DNA of 64,000 nt from Paragordius varius (taxonomy: Eukaryota > Nematomorpha). Both the position numbers and the translations under genes were made by a program. Below are positions 24,171-35,351 of the stretch, in pieces (the first letter of the stretch is position 1; each line of letters opens with the position of its first letter). The stretch lies in the NCBI GenBank assembly GCA_964247055.1, contig OZ176050.1:3658001-3722000 (forward strand), read 5' to 3'. Below the pieces are notes generated by a model. That model did no database searches. It was not told where the DNA came from and was given only the letters and a program-made list of their open reading frames with translations.

Positions 24171-24524
24171 CAAATTTTTTTATATTATAATTTATTTGTG
24201 TTAAAAATAAATAAATATTACAATAAATTTTTTGTATAAAAATTTTTGGTTGTACCCCCCAATGACCCCCCCCTCAGATTTGTCCCGCTTTTTCCTTCAA
24301 AAAATCTGGTCACCTTATGTATGGCAAAAAATAACAAACAATTGTAATTAAACATTTTTTCGCTTGTTAAATTGATTTTGCACTAATTTTTATGCCTTTT
24401 AAGTTATTGTATTTGTAAAATTATGTGAGAAACCAATAAAATTTATTAATATGTTGCATGAGTAAATCACAAAATATTATTATAATAAAAAAATAATCAT
24501 ACAATATTATAAAGATATTTATAA

Positions 24525-27500
24525 ATGCCCAAGCACTTCCCACTCCAACGAAAACATTCTAACAATCCGTGCCTCTCAACTGATTCTATTGTCTTGGCCA
24601 ATAAACGCAGATTGGCTAAAATTATCAACAATACTGATTACCGCACATTAAATACTCAATTCAAGATACAATCCAAGATTGATATCAATTTACACAATCT
24701 AACTATTTGCAAAGAATTAGAACTGGTTCACGCCAAAGGCCAAAACACATACCAAAAACTGCATTTACTTGTCCCTCACAACTCCAACTGGGGATGGATA
24801 ATGTAATATTAACAAATAAAAATGAAATTATCAAACGTTGGGAAGAATTCGGTACTTCTCTTTATCATGTCGTCTCTGGTTGGTTGGTTTTTCATAAGTC
24901 GTAAACGACTTTTTGGATATAGTTTTAACTATTTCTTTCCATTTTTTCTATCTTTAACCGCTATATTGAGGTCCAGTGTCATTTTGGTCTCTCATTTTAT
25001 CGTATCCAACTACCTCATCGGTGGTCGGCCTCGTTTCCTTTGCCCTTCTACCTTCCCAAACATTGTATCTTTCTCCAGAGAATTCGTTCGCATGACATGA
25101 CCAAAATATGTTAACTTTCTTTTTAGAATTATCTCCAGGATGTTTGTTTCAGGTTTTATTTCTGTATTATATTTCCATTCTTAATTTTATCCTTCCAGGT
25201 GTATCCTAGCATCCTACGCCAGCAACTCCTTTGGAAAGTCATGAGCCTTTCTTTGTCCCTTTTTCTGAGAGTCCAACTCTCACATCCATATGTGGTGACC
25301 GGGAGAACGAAACAGTAAAGTAATCTTTTTTTGGTTTCAACTCCTACGCTTTTGTTTTTCCAAATCTTTATTAATTTGGTCATCGCTTCTCTACCAATCC
25401 TATTCTCTTTCTGATGTCAGGAGTTGAAGACCCATCCTCTGAAATTATTGCGCCCAAAAACGTAAACTGTTTAACTATTTCTATTTCTACTCCTTCTATT
25501 ATAATTGTAGGCTTTTTTCCTGTACATAATATTTTGGTTTTGTTAGGATTAAGCCTAAGACCATACCTCAAACTTTCCTTTCGAATCTCTTCAATCAATT
25601 CCTTCAAATCATTTGCACTTTCAGCTATAAGTGGTATCGTCTGCAAACCTTAAATTATTGATTGTTCTCCCTCCTATTCTTACTCCAATATTTTTACCGT
25701 CCAACTTCCTCATTATCATTTCTGTGCACATATTGAACAAGCAACACCCTTGTCTGACTCCTTTCAAGATATATATTTCGTCTGTGTCCCCCGCTGATGT
25801 TCTAATAATCGCTCTTTGTTTTACATAGAGAGAGCTTATCAATCTTATTAAGTGAGACGATACCCCTACTAACTTTAATGTTTCCCACAAGGAGTCATAG
25901 TTAATTGAATCGAAGGCTTGTCTGTAATCAATAAAACACATGTATAGTTCTTTCTTGAACTCTTTTGATGTTTCCATTATCCTTCTCATGTTTGAGATAT
26001 GGTCTCTTGTGCTTTTTCCCTTCATAAATCCGGCTTGATTTTCTGGTATTTCTGTCTGTATGATACTGTGCATCCTGTTTTGTATTACTTTTAGTAAGAC
26101 CTTACTAGCGTGGCTAATAAAAGCTATGTTCCGATAGTTCTCACATTGGAGTACATCTCCTTTTTTGTATATTGGGAGATATACAGATGATGTCCAGTCG
26201 TTTGGCCACTCACATGTTTTCCACACCTTTTGACATAACTTGTGTAACGTTTCTAAAAGAATAGCTTTTATGAACTCTATTGGGATATTGTCTAACCCCA
26301 TCGCTTTGTTGTTAGGAATTTGTTTTAAGGCTAATTCAACCTCCCCTCTTAATATATCTGGATCACGTTCTTCTTCTTTTAATTGCAACACCTTTGCTTG
26401 AGGAGCCTGATAGAGTTTTTGGGTGTATTCCTTCTATCTTTCTCGTACTTCTGTTTGTTTGCACAATCTGGTGCCATTCTCTTTTTTAATCTTTTGGGAT
26501 GATATAAAAGGTTTATGAGTCATTTGCTTCAGTTTCTGGAACATTGGTTGCATTAAACCTTTTTTGTTATTTAATTCCACTTCCAGACATTGTTTATTAA
26601 GAAAATCTTCATAATCCTTCCTTGTTTGTAGTTAAAATTCTTTGTTATATAATTTTACCATTTTATTATCACCTCTTTTCTGCTATTTCTAAACTTTTTT
26701 ATGATATCCATTTGTTTTCTTTCCTCTTTACTCTCTGCACTTTTTCTTTTGCCACTTCATTAACAACATTTTTTATCGTTCCCCATAATTGTTCTGAGCT
26801 ACATCCATTGTCCAATCATTCTAATCTATCTTTTGTTTCTGTTCTAAAACTATTTGGAATGTTCCGAGTGTCATATCTGTATATCTGTTTAACCTTATTT
26901 TTAATTATTTTAAGTTTGATTTTGGTTATTAGAAGCTCATGATTGCTAGAGCAATCGCTGCTTTTGCTTGTTTTGGTATCGATTATAGAGCTTTTCCATT
27001 TTTAGGACATATTATGTAATCAATTTGGTTCTTATATTTACCACATGGAGAGGTCCATGTGTACTCCAATTGTGTTGTGGAAACCATGTGTTGGATACCA
27101 TCATCTCATTTTCTTGACAAAAATTGATCAGTGCTTCCCCGGCCTCGTTTCGTTCTCCCAATCCATATGGCCCAACTATTTGATCTACTCTACCTCTACC
27201 AACTTTGCTGTTCCAATCCCTTCCTATGATAGTCATATCTCCTTTCTTCGTTTCATCCAAAACTTTGCAACGTTGCATAAAAGTCCTCTATGTCTTCTTT
27301 GGGAGCGTTTGACTTAGGAGCATAGACTACTATGTATGTAAATTTAAGTGGCTTGGCATTCAGCCTAATACTCATGATTCTGGGTGTATATGGTGTGTAA
27401 CTAATGAGACTTTTATTTAATTTGTTTTTTTTAATACTGCAACGCCTTCTGCTTTCTGGTCATCTCTCCCCAATCTTAACAATGTATAATTTTCGTTTTG

Positions 27501-29655
27501 TACTTTCGCGCTACCTTTTTGCTTGGTTTCCGATAGACCCAGTATATCTAAGTTCAATCTTTCCATTTCGTTTTCAATTATCACCTGTTTGGTTTTTGTT
27601 AAGGAACGTACGTTCCAGCATCCACTTTTGAAAAGTCTTGTTAAGTTCATATAGTAAAACTATTTTTTGGCAGTAATAAACGAGGGCGGTTTGCCATTGC
27701 CTTCCCTGTCACTTACCCTCTTTACAAAAAAAAATAAATATCTAGAAAATTAAAATTAAAGAGTAATCTTTATAAATGTTGTTAATTTGGATAAATTATA
27801 AATATCATATTTCACTCTGTCTAGCAATCATAAAAGAAAAATATAAAGAAATTATGGCTAGGCTAGTAAAAATAAAATAATTAGGCACCAAGGAGTAGAG
27901 AAAAAAGAGAGATATGTATAACAATGATTTTTGATGACTTATGAATCATATTACTCTCTAAATTACATACTTAGCATACAAATAAAAAAAATTCTACAAA
28001 ACAAAGAAAAAGATTAATAATTACTAAAAGGAAACATATTTTTAAATATATTTATAGTATATAATAAAATTAATACTCTCCTTGAATTTCATGCCGCTTT
28101 TAATCACATCATGTCGTCTCTAGTCCACATTTATCCATAACATTCATTAAAGCTTCTGAACTTGATCCCCCAATTTTACCTGATGAAGTTCAATACGCCT
28201 TAAAACAATTTTCATCCTCCAACTCCTTAGGCTACAATGATATTCCAAAAAAAATTCTACACACGGTCCCTCTCTAATTCTTAACTGATCTTTTAAAAAA
28301 AGTTTTTCAAACCTGTATTTGGCCGGATGATTGGATTAAATCTTTTCTGCTACCCTTTTTTATAAAATCTCCATCTCTGTCAAAACTATAAAATGATTGC
28401 TATCACTAATAAACTATTCAAACTTCTTCTCAAGATTATACTCAAAAGAATCTCATCCTCACTGAACTTTTGAATATCTGAGGTGCAGGCTGGCTTTAGA
28501 GCAAAGAGAAACACTGCTAATCACATAATCTTAATCAATAATTCAAAGATACAACGAATTTGGGAAAAGTCTATACTGCTGCTTTTTAGACTTCAGTATG
28601 GCATTCGATACAGTCAACCACGACTGCCTATGGAGAATATTACGATCCTCCGGAGTTTCCCCGCACATAATACTCTTGCTTCAATCGCTGTATTCTAGAC
28701 AAACAGCTGCGTTTAAACCCAGTTCGGTCCCGCCGACTGGTTTCCTATCCTCAGAGGTGTGACAAGGATGTGTCCTTTCTCCCCTCTTATTTAACTTATA
28801 CACAGAAACATTAGTACGCAATTGTAACTTTCCCCAACATATTGGGGCACGGATCGGTGGTCTCACTATTTGCAATCTCCGGTACGCCGACGACACCATC
28901 CTCTTGTTAGAATCCCACACGGACATGACCTATCTTTTATAATCTCACGATCGAAGCATGTTTAATGGGTCTTAAACTGAACCCAGCTAAATCTAAAATA
29001 ATGATCCTAAACGCTCCACAACTACCATTTACAATCAATAACCACCATCGAACTAACTGATCACTGTAAATATTTAGACTCCATAATTACATCCGACGGT
29101 AACTCGGATCCCGACAGAGCACGGCTAGCATGACGTGCTACTATGGGTAAACTGTCCAAAATTTGGAACTCGTCGGTCATAAGATTTCCAACCAAACTTG
29201 CGATCCTGAAGGCGTGATATACCCCGTGGCTAATGGGTCCGAATAATAAATATGCAAATCCATTGACAAAGCCCGCATAAACTCTTTTCAAATGTGGTGC
29301 TTTCGGAAAATATTGAGAATCTCCTGGAAAGCCCACATCAATTCTTATATCCTCAACCTCATCAAACCCGAATTTCTACTTCACGATTTAAACAGCTAAA
29401 ATATCTGGGTCATATCCTGCGATCCGACTCGCTAGAAAAAAGCATAAATTTTGGGTTGGTAGATGGCACCGGCAGAAGGAGCCGACCCAAAAATCGGTGG
29501 ATCGACATGCTTAAATCTATAATAAACCGAATTTTTCCTCAATTGTTGAGAGAATCACAGGATCGTCAAAAATGGAGAACATTAATTTATGATAAAGCTA
29601 AGAGTCACTACATGACTAGCTTGTAAAACACACACATAATTACAGCCGAATAAAG
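24525..29655 (+). mobile_element. LINE non-LTR retrotransposon remnant (element 2), split by another LINE
   Basis: The plus-strand frame 24525-24863 encodes a pre-RT segment ending ILTNKNEIIKRWEEFGTSLY. It resumes after the insertion at 28122 with SELDPPILPDEVQYALKQF, then reverse transcriptase pieces including RYADDTILL (about 28877-28900) and a C-terminal part (29294-29626) with LKYLGHILRSDSLEKS and RRSRPKNRWIDMLKS. Several frame changes and stops make it inactive. An A-rich stretch near 29655 marks the 3' end. The 5' end is truncated, without an endonuclease domain in view. The clade was not determined. Confidence 0.85.
24878..28107 (-). mobile_element. LINE (element 1) inserted into LINE element 2, 14-bp target duplication
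   Basis: Flanked by direct repeats of ATCATGTCGTCTCT (24864-24877 and 28108-28121), which are contiguous in element 2's own coding frame. Minus-strand parts in order: apurinic-type endonuclease (27650-27417, GCWNVRSLTKTKQVIIENEM, DILGLSETK; 27278-27012, GRDWNSKVG, YGLGERNEAGEALINFC), reverse transcriptase (26391-25621, YRNIAFISHASKVLLKVI, GFMKGKSTRDH, MCFIDYRQAFDSINYD, GVRQGC, LRFADDT) and C-terminal domain (25646-25156, VTTYGCESWTLRKRDKE). Frames are interrupted, so it is inactive. It is less decayed than its host element, as expected for a later arrival. Confidence 0.9.
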
Positions 29656-29899
29656 ACATTTAGTGAGGAACAAAAAAAATAAAAAACCATATTTGTAATC
29701 AAAATAATAATTTTTATTCTAAATTTATTAAATTCAAACTCTATCCAAAATTTTCGATACATGAGATACAATGGATTAACTATTTAAGGAAAATAATAAT
29801 AAAATTAATTAAAACAAAATTTGAAAATAATATTATAAATTATTCGTTATCTAATTTTTCATTAGGCTACTTTTAACAAAATAGATTTTGAAAATTTAA

Positions 29900-30640
29900 A
29901 ATAATTTTTTAATGATTTTGATTAGCGTTACTCACAGAAACGCCTTATTCGGCAATAATGTTCCAATTATAGTTTGCACCGTGGTGCCTTATAATAAAAT
30001 TTTTAATTGAAAAAAGCATTCGATTGGATTAAGTTGGGGGAATAGGGAGGTAAAAAAATTAACCTATTCCATAAATTTCAAAGCACCGAGGCCTTGTGAA
30101 TCGGTCGCAGACGATAAAAAATGTATTTTCCAAAAATAATTTAAACGCATCCCCCATAAAGGATCCCGTTTTAATGTCAAACTTTATTATACCCACACAT
30201 CCTATCATACATAGAAAGGAAATTGCCCAGAAGGTGCGTATCCATAAATATTCTTTGACTGAAGGAAAAATCCCGATTCATCCAAAACGGGTTTGAGGCG
30301 CATTTGAAGCGTATAATCGTATCTTTTTTAAATAATCTCAAGAGAATTTCTCTCTCTAAGTTCCAAAATACACTTTTTACGGGTGATTTTTAATTTAATT
30401 TTCCGTAATGTTGTGCGAAACCTTGAGTCCTCAATTTAATTTCGCGAGAGTTTTTGTGAATCTTTTCAACCAGTTCAATCAAAGCTGGAATATCCAACTT
30501 TGATTTTCTTAATGTTTTTTGGGGTTGTGTTTCTATGCCTAAAACCGTCTCTGGCCTAAATTTGTTGATGGGCCAATTTATCAACAAATTGCCGAGATCG
30601 TTTTAAAATGGATTTGAAAATATTCTGTATGCCTTTTTAA
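29900..30640 (-). mobile_element. Tc1/mariner-superfamily transposase remnant
   Basis: The minus strand reads, in pieces, RKSKLDIPALIELVEKIHKN (30587-30390), then LDESGFFLQSKNIYGYAPSG (about 30290-30220), then PPYSPNL followed by an ECFF-like end (about 30060-29990). These correspond to the DDE-transposase blocks D-E-SGF, YG-A-G and LPPYSPxLNPIE. Stops and frame changes are frequent. Ends and TIRs were not found, so the limits are approximate. Confidence 0.65.
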
Positions 30641-31395
30641 TTTGCTGTTCTGTCCAAAAATGATATCTTTTAAACAAAAATATACTCTTTTAACTGGCAT
30701 GTCTTTACTAGTAGTTTCATCTGCTACACTATTATTTTAAATGAAAATCATAAAAAAATAACCAAAGGAGTCGTTATATAAATTTTGAGAACCATCATTT
30801 GCATTTTAAATATTAAAATTTGATTCTTCTAAAATTGAGTTATCATAATTATGATTGCTGTTATCCTTACAGAAATCATAAATTCGTCCTAAATAATTGG
30901 TTCTGATCTTATCACAATTATAATTATATTTACCCTGTGTTATAAATATATGTTAATTCCTTGTAAAATACTATCCATATTATACGTAGGATATTTTTGC
31001 AAAAATTTTAAAAAATATCAAGTAAAATAACCATCAACAACATCTGTTTTTTTTTTCAAATTTAGCAAATACATTTTTTCTAATTACACCATGTAATAAA
31101 TACTTTCTGTTGTTTCTACTTACACAATCTTTTAATCATGTGATAATCTTTTTTTTCTTTTAACTTTTCGATTTTTAATATGCTAATATCTTAATGCCAT
31201 GCGTAGCGGCCATTGTTCGAGTTCACGGTGTGCGGCATTTGTGGCAAAGAATTAAAATGGCAATGATCAAAAAATCCTGTATAAACATAATTTTCATTCA
31301 ATTAGCGGTCTTGTTGATAAGGTGTAATTAGAATTATCATATCTACAAGTCAAGTTTTTAATCTTTTAGAAGCTAAAAAGCTCGTTTCTTAATTT
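30641..31395. other. Gene-free AT-rich interval
   Basis: No supported exon, TIR or repeat match was seen. A short less AT-rich patch at 31200-31260 is unexplained. Confidence 0.5.
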
Positions 31396-31834
31396 TCAGC
31401 GGATAAAGTATATAACGTCATAGTCTGGTTGTGATTCATGAATCCAAAGTAACCGAATAAAGGATTCAGGCGAAGAAGACAATGCTATATATATATGCCA
31501 AGAATATTTCAAGAATTGTTCGTGATCATATGAATATCCTAAATCCATAGTTAGCTCTGATAGCGATTTATTTCCGCTTAAATTTAAAATCCTCGAACAT
31601 GTTAAATTATAAAAATATCCGGTGAATGTAGGATATGGTTTAGATTTTTGTGTGACCATGCTGTTGTTCTTAACATAAATCTGGATAGACGTTGAGCCCA
31701 TACTGTATTCGCATCATACGTTCTATCTTGTTTTTACTGTTTTTTGGTTTCATATCAATTATAAAATTGCCTTCTCTTTGGGATGTAATTTGGGCTCCGT
31801 ATATGTGCAGCAGGAAAAATAATTCCAACACCAT
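31396..31834 (-). CDS. Putative small secreted glycoprotein with a 22-nt intron
   Basis: Exon 1 31834-31691, intron 31690-31669 (22 nt, GT-AG), exon 2 31668-31396 give 138 residues. The N-terminus MVLELFFLLHIYGAQ looks like a signal peptide with cleavage after GA. The mature part has four possible N-glycosylation sites (NNS, NLT, NLS, NKS), a single Cys in NLTCSRIL, and an aromatic-rich C-terminal half (FLKYSWHIYIALSSS). No family was recognised. Support comes from the signal-like start, a clean frame-restoring micro-intron like those in neighbouring genes, and a 91-codon open exon in very AT-rich DNA. It could be a fragment of a larger gene. It lies 13 bp after the stop of the tetraspanin D remnant frame. 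Confidence 0.5.
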
Positions 31835-31847
31835 TTGAAACAACCAT

Positions 31848-32060
31848 TATATGTCTTCGAATTCGGTGTTGTTCTCGATATCTTGATACCTGGCGTATCC
31901 GCCATCTAAAGCACGCTGAGATGGATCATACATTAGTATTGAATAAAAGTCTATAACTTTTGACTGGATACCAGGCAAATCTTGGTAATCATATTTAACA
32001 CATTTCTGTGACTCTGAACATTTAGGTCCAAACCCACGAGCAATTTCGGATAAAACAAAT
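31848..32060 (-). pseudogene. Tetraspanin copy D remnant fused to a foreign coding-like segment
   Basis: The minus strand begins FVLSEIARGFGPKCSE, matching copy C's start region (ATG replaced by ATT), and then runs into an unrelated open frame: KCVKYDYQDLPGIQSKVIDF, YSILMYDPSQRALDGGYARY, QDIENNTEFEDI, stop. Copy B has a relative of the foreign part (MYDLNQDWPGIQSKVMNFYS). None of the other tetraspanin exons follow. The open frame and the copy-to-copy conservation of QSKV-x2-FYSIL suggest that the foreign part was once coding. Its family is unknown. Confidence 0.5.
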
Positions 32061-32424
32061 GTTTATATGAAGTTATAAAACAGCTATTTTACCATATGGT
32101 TTAAAATTTTGTCTCGTCCAATAAAAAGTAGAAATAATAAAATATCCATAAAAATACATAGATTTTTCAATATTGATAAAAATTGGAGATATTGAGGTTA
32201 ATAAATATGGTATTCTTACACTGTAGACTAAATCGGGGCGTAAAATAAAAATATGATGTAATAATTTTGGAAAAATGTATCAAGATTGTATTGCGCTATA
32301 GGAATAACAAGTGATAAAAGTCTTTTGGAATAATTCCATATCAAAAAATGGCAAATTGCTAACATTTTTCGAATCAATTTTTATTTGGTGAAAGCTCACT
32401 GTTTCATTCCAAAAAACATCGTAA

Positions 32425-34144
32425 TCTATATATTTATAAAAAGGGAAAGTGGCTTTGTGATCTGTTTCCGGAAAACCGGTAAACCCATTCAAATCCAAAT
32501 GTCGAAAGAAAATAATCATTAATGGATGCCCCAACAATAGCTTCGTCCTTTTTTTGAATTAGGCCCCCAGTTCGGGCCAACCTGTAAAAAACGGGTTTTT
32601 TTGAAAACTTAAGTCCACAAAAATCGTGTCTTTAAGACAATTTCCCGGAGAACTTTTTCAAATATTATTGTTTACTTATTTTCGATTGCGCCGAATCGGC
32701 TCGCTTTTTTAATTAAGGCCCTCTTTTTACCCGATCCCTGTAAAATGCCATTTTTTCAAAAAAACAAAGTCCACAAAAATAATTTTTTAAATCTATTTTT
32801 CGCCCAAGGTATGAGACCGTAAAATTTTAACAAGGATTCCTGGTATTCCCTGTTAAAAGGCAAAAATTTTAGTCAAGCGTTTCTTTGATGATAGCCGATG
32901 GGTAAGGTGCAACCCGCTAAAAACAGATCCGTGATATCGAAATTAGTTGCCTTTGGGGCTAAATTTCAGAAAACCTATCATGCCATATGAGTTAAATCCG
33001 TGCTTATATTACCCGCAACAAGGCGAAAATTTAGATCATGCGGTTTTTTAAATTTAGCCGTTAATTAGGCCCTCACACCCTGAAAAATGCTCCACCACAG
33101 AATGATTTTTTAATTTTGAGGCAAATTTTCTAAAACTAATGAAAGTATATGGAATCAGGCATGATTACGGGTATTCTCCGTAAAAAGGCATTTTTTCAAG
33201 TCGAGCGGATTTTTTAATTATGCCCAGAAGACTACTTGCGTAAAAATGCGTTACTATATAGATACAGCATGCCTTTGGAGCTAAATTTCAGAAACTTATG
33301 AGACTATGTAAGTTTAATAAGCAAAAATATTTATCACCCCTTAAAAAAAAATATTTTAGTATAGGAGCTCATTTCAATGAGTCTCTAAGAAAAGTTTTAC
33401 GCCCTGAAAAATCTCCGCCATAGAACAATTTTTCGGTTTTGAAGCAATATTTCCAAGAAGTTATTGGAACATATGGACATTATAATTCCAGATATTTCCT
33501 ATATAAAGATAAAAAATTTGCCCGACGCTTTTTTATATCTGACTCTGAATAAGAAGCTATCGGCCAAAACTGTACCACTATATGGAAATTGCGTTGTTTT
33601 GGAACTAATTTAAAACCTATGCCATATGAACTCATTTAAAGTTCGAAATATGACCAGGAACTAGGTAAAGGCTTTTTTTAGTAGCCGTTAATTTAAGGCC
33701 TTTGTGCCCTAAAAATACACCATCATATAACGATTATTTAGTGTTGAGATATTATTTCGAATAACCCATGATACGATGGTCTCAAAAATGATTCCAAATA
33801 TTTTTCCTTTAAAGGCAAAAAATTTAACTTTGCGCTTTTTCCACATAGGCCTATGGATAGGGTTCTACCGATTTAAAACTGAGACGCCATACAAAAATGA
33901 CGTGACTTTGTAGATAATTTTGAAAAAATTTAAGAAGCCATACGAGTTCAATAAAGACTTCAAATATTACCCATAAAAGGTAAAAATTTTAATATAGCGT
34001 TTTTTTCCGTTAGCCGTCAATTTGGGGCCTTTACAAACCTATTAATATATTAGTATGAATGCACTGTTTTGAAAATCCTATGAGATCTTAGCTATTCAAA
34101 AAGCCAAAGGAGTTCCTCGGGCTGCGTAGTAGCCAGAGATTATG
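32425..34144 (+). mobile_element. Helitron copy H5 (about 1.7 kb)
   Basis: Starts TCTATATATTTATAAAAA after A and ends with a degraded hairpin (GGGCTGCGTAGTAGCC) before a T, with the terminal CTAG lost. The sequence upstream of copy B gives the empty site: TCGTAATATATAATAAAAC near 44328 reads straight across the point where H5 sits. It shares its 3' half with H7 at 55556-57221. No coding capacity was recognised. Confidence 0.85.
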
Positions 34145-35346
34145 TAATAAAACATATAATTATAACATTATTATATTTTATATGTGTGCGCATTCAAGTC
34201 TCAAATTTTTTTACCCATCTAAAATGGGCAAGTTTTTTTACCCTATAGCAATATAAGTTTTTTCCATGAAATATTAAGCTTAAAAATTCATTAATAAAAT
34301 TTAGGTGACACGAGTTGTATGATTTTGAAAGATAGTGGAAACGGTATTAACACTTTGATTTAAATTAAGGTATCTCAATACCCAAGAATTTATGTTGATT
34401 GTTTTAAAAATAAAAACATTTATAATTTAAATCTTGATAAAATTATATAAATATGCTCAAATATCTATATTAAATTTAGTTTTAAAAAAAATTCCACAGC
34501 AAATTACTTGGACGTTATATTTTACAACATTTTCACATATTATGTGTTTATTTGATTCTAAGGCTAAAATTCTTACTTTTTAATTAAAACCATATTTTAC
34601 AATATATTAAATAGAAAAAGTGATATTTGCATTATTTTATATTTAATATCTGCACACATGTCATGATGGTAAATTTCTAACTTTAGTTTTTACCTATGAA
34701 TAAGTAATATCAAGTTTTAAATTGGGAAAATATAAAATAAAATTAAAACCAATCAAAAATTCTTATTTTAATTTTTGATATACCCTTTTATGTATTTATA
34801 AAAAAATTTATGGTATTTATTTGATAAAAAGTTATTATAAAAATACATAAATTGTTTATATATCATCAATACATATATAGAATGGGAAGAATAAATAAGG
34901 ATAAAAATATTTCGATTAAAAATGGTTCGGACAATGGCAAAATAATATGCATATAATAAAAGAAATTTAATATACATAAATTAAAAATGGATGTTTTGAT
35001 TCTTTGAAACATATTTTTAATAAATGCGCGGTATTTTGATTAAGTTTTTTACATATAAAATATTGATTAAAATTTTTATTGAAATTTTGTAAAGTGTCTA
35101 TTAATGAGATAACGTACTTTTTCTTAAATCTAATGGTTTTTTCTCATTTTTTTAAGGTTAGCGAGGAATGTAATTTTTACAACGAATTATGGTTATTTAT
35201 AATAAAGTTAGTATACTTTTGATAGAGTTCTAAATATTTTCAAAATCATAATTTTTTGATTAAAATAAGTAGTTTTATATCATACATTTTTTGATTATGA
35301 CGGATAGACTATGTATAAAAAAAATTTTAAAAATCCCGAACAGGTT
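34145..35346. other. Intergenic part of the tetraspanin repeat unit
   Basis: Matches 44330-45553 between copies B and C almost end to end, and the 3' flank of copy A in part. No exon supported. The 69-residue minus frame at 34768-34977 is not conserved as protein in the other copies. Confidence 0.7.
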
Positions 35347-35351
35347 TTATT
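35346..35351 (-). promoter_or_regulatory. AATAAA overlapping the stop codon of tetraspanin copy B
   Basis: The last codons read TAT GAA TAA A, so a canonical polyadenylation hexamer spans the stop. Copy C has the same arrangement; copy A has lost it. Confidence 0.4.

Larger units (their letters stand above)
21786..24317 (+). mobile_element. hAT DNA transposon with perfect 8-bp target duplication
   Basis: Terminal inverted repeats TAAGGTGACCAGA / TCTGGTCACCTTA are flanked by the direct repeat TGTATGGC (21778-21785 and 24318-24325), the hallmark of hAT insertion. A plus-strand transposase is present in pieces. 22170-22517 encodes a BED-type zinc-finger region (VKCLICDGEF then HIDTQKHQK). 23080-23319 encodes the hAT dimerisation domain (SLPGTNAATERVFSTVN). 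Intervening frames are interrupted, so it is inactive. The right third holds a second, reversed transposase fragment. Confidence 0.93.

Noticed and set aside
25414-25653. Plus-strand frames across 24.8-27.6 kb
   Set aside because: Antisense of the minus-strand LINE, whose RT and endonuclease motifs define the coding strand.
29061-29336. 91-residue minus frame at the 3' part of LINE element 2, and a similar one at 28681-28926
   Set aside because: Antisense shadows of the decayed plus-strand RT C-terminal region.
34768-34977. 69-residue hydrophobic minus frame between D and B
   Set aside because: The frame is broken in the matching intergenic DNA of copies A and C; hydrophobicity is expected from AT-rich codons.
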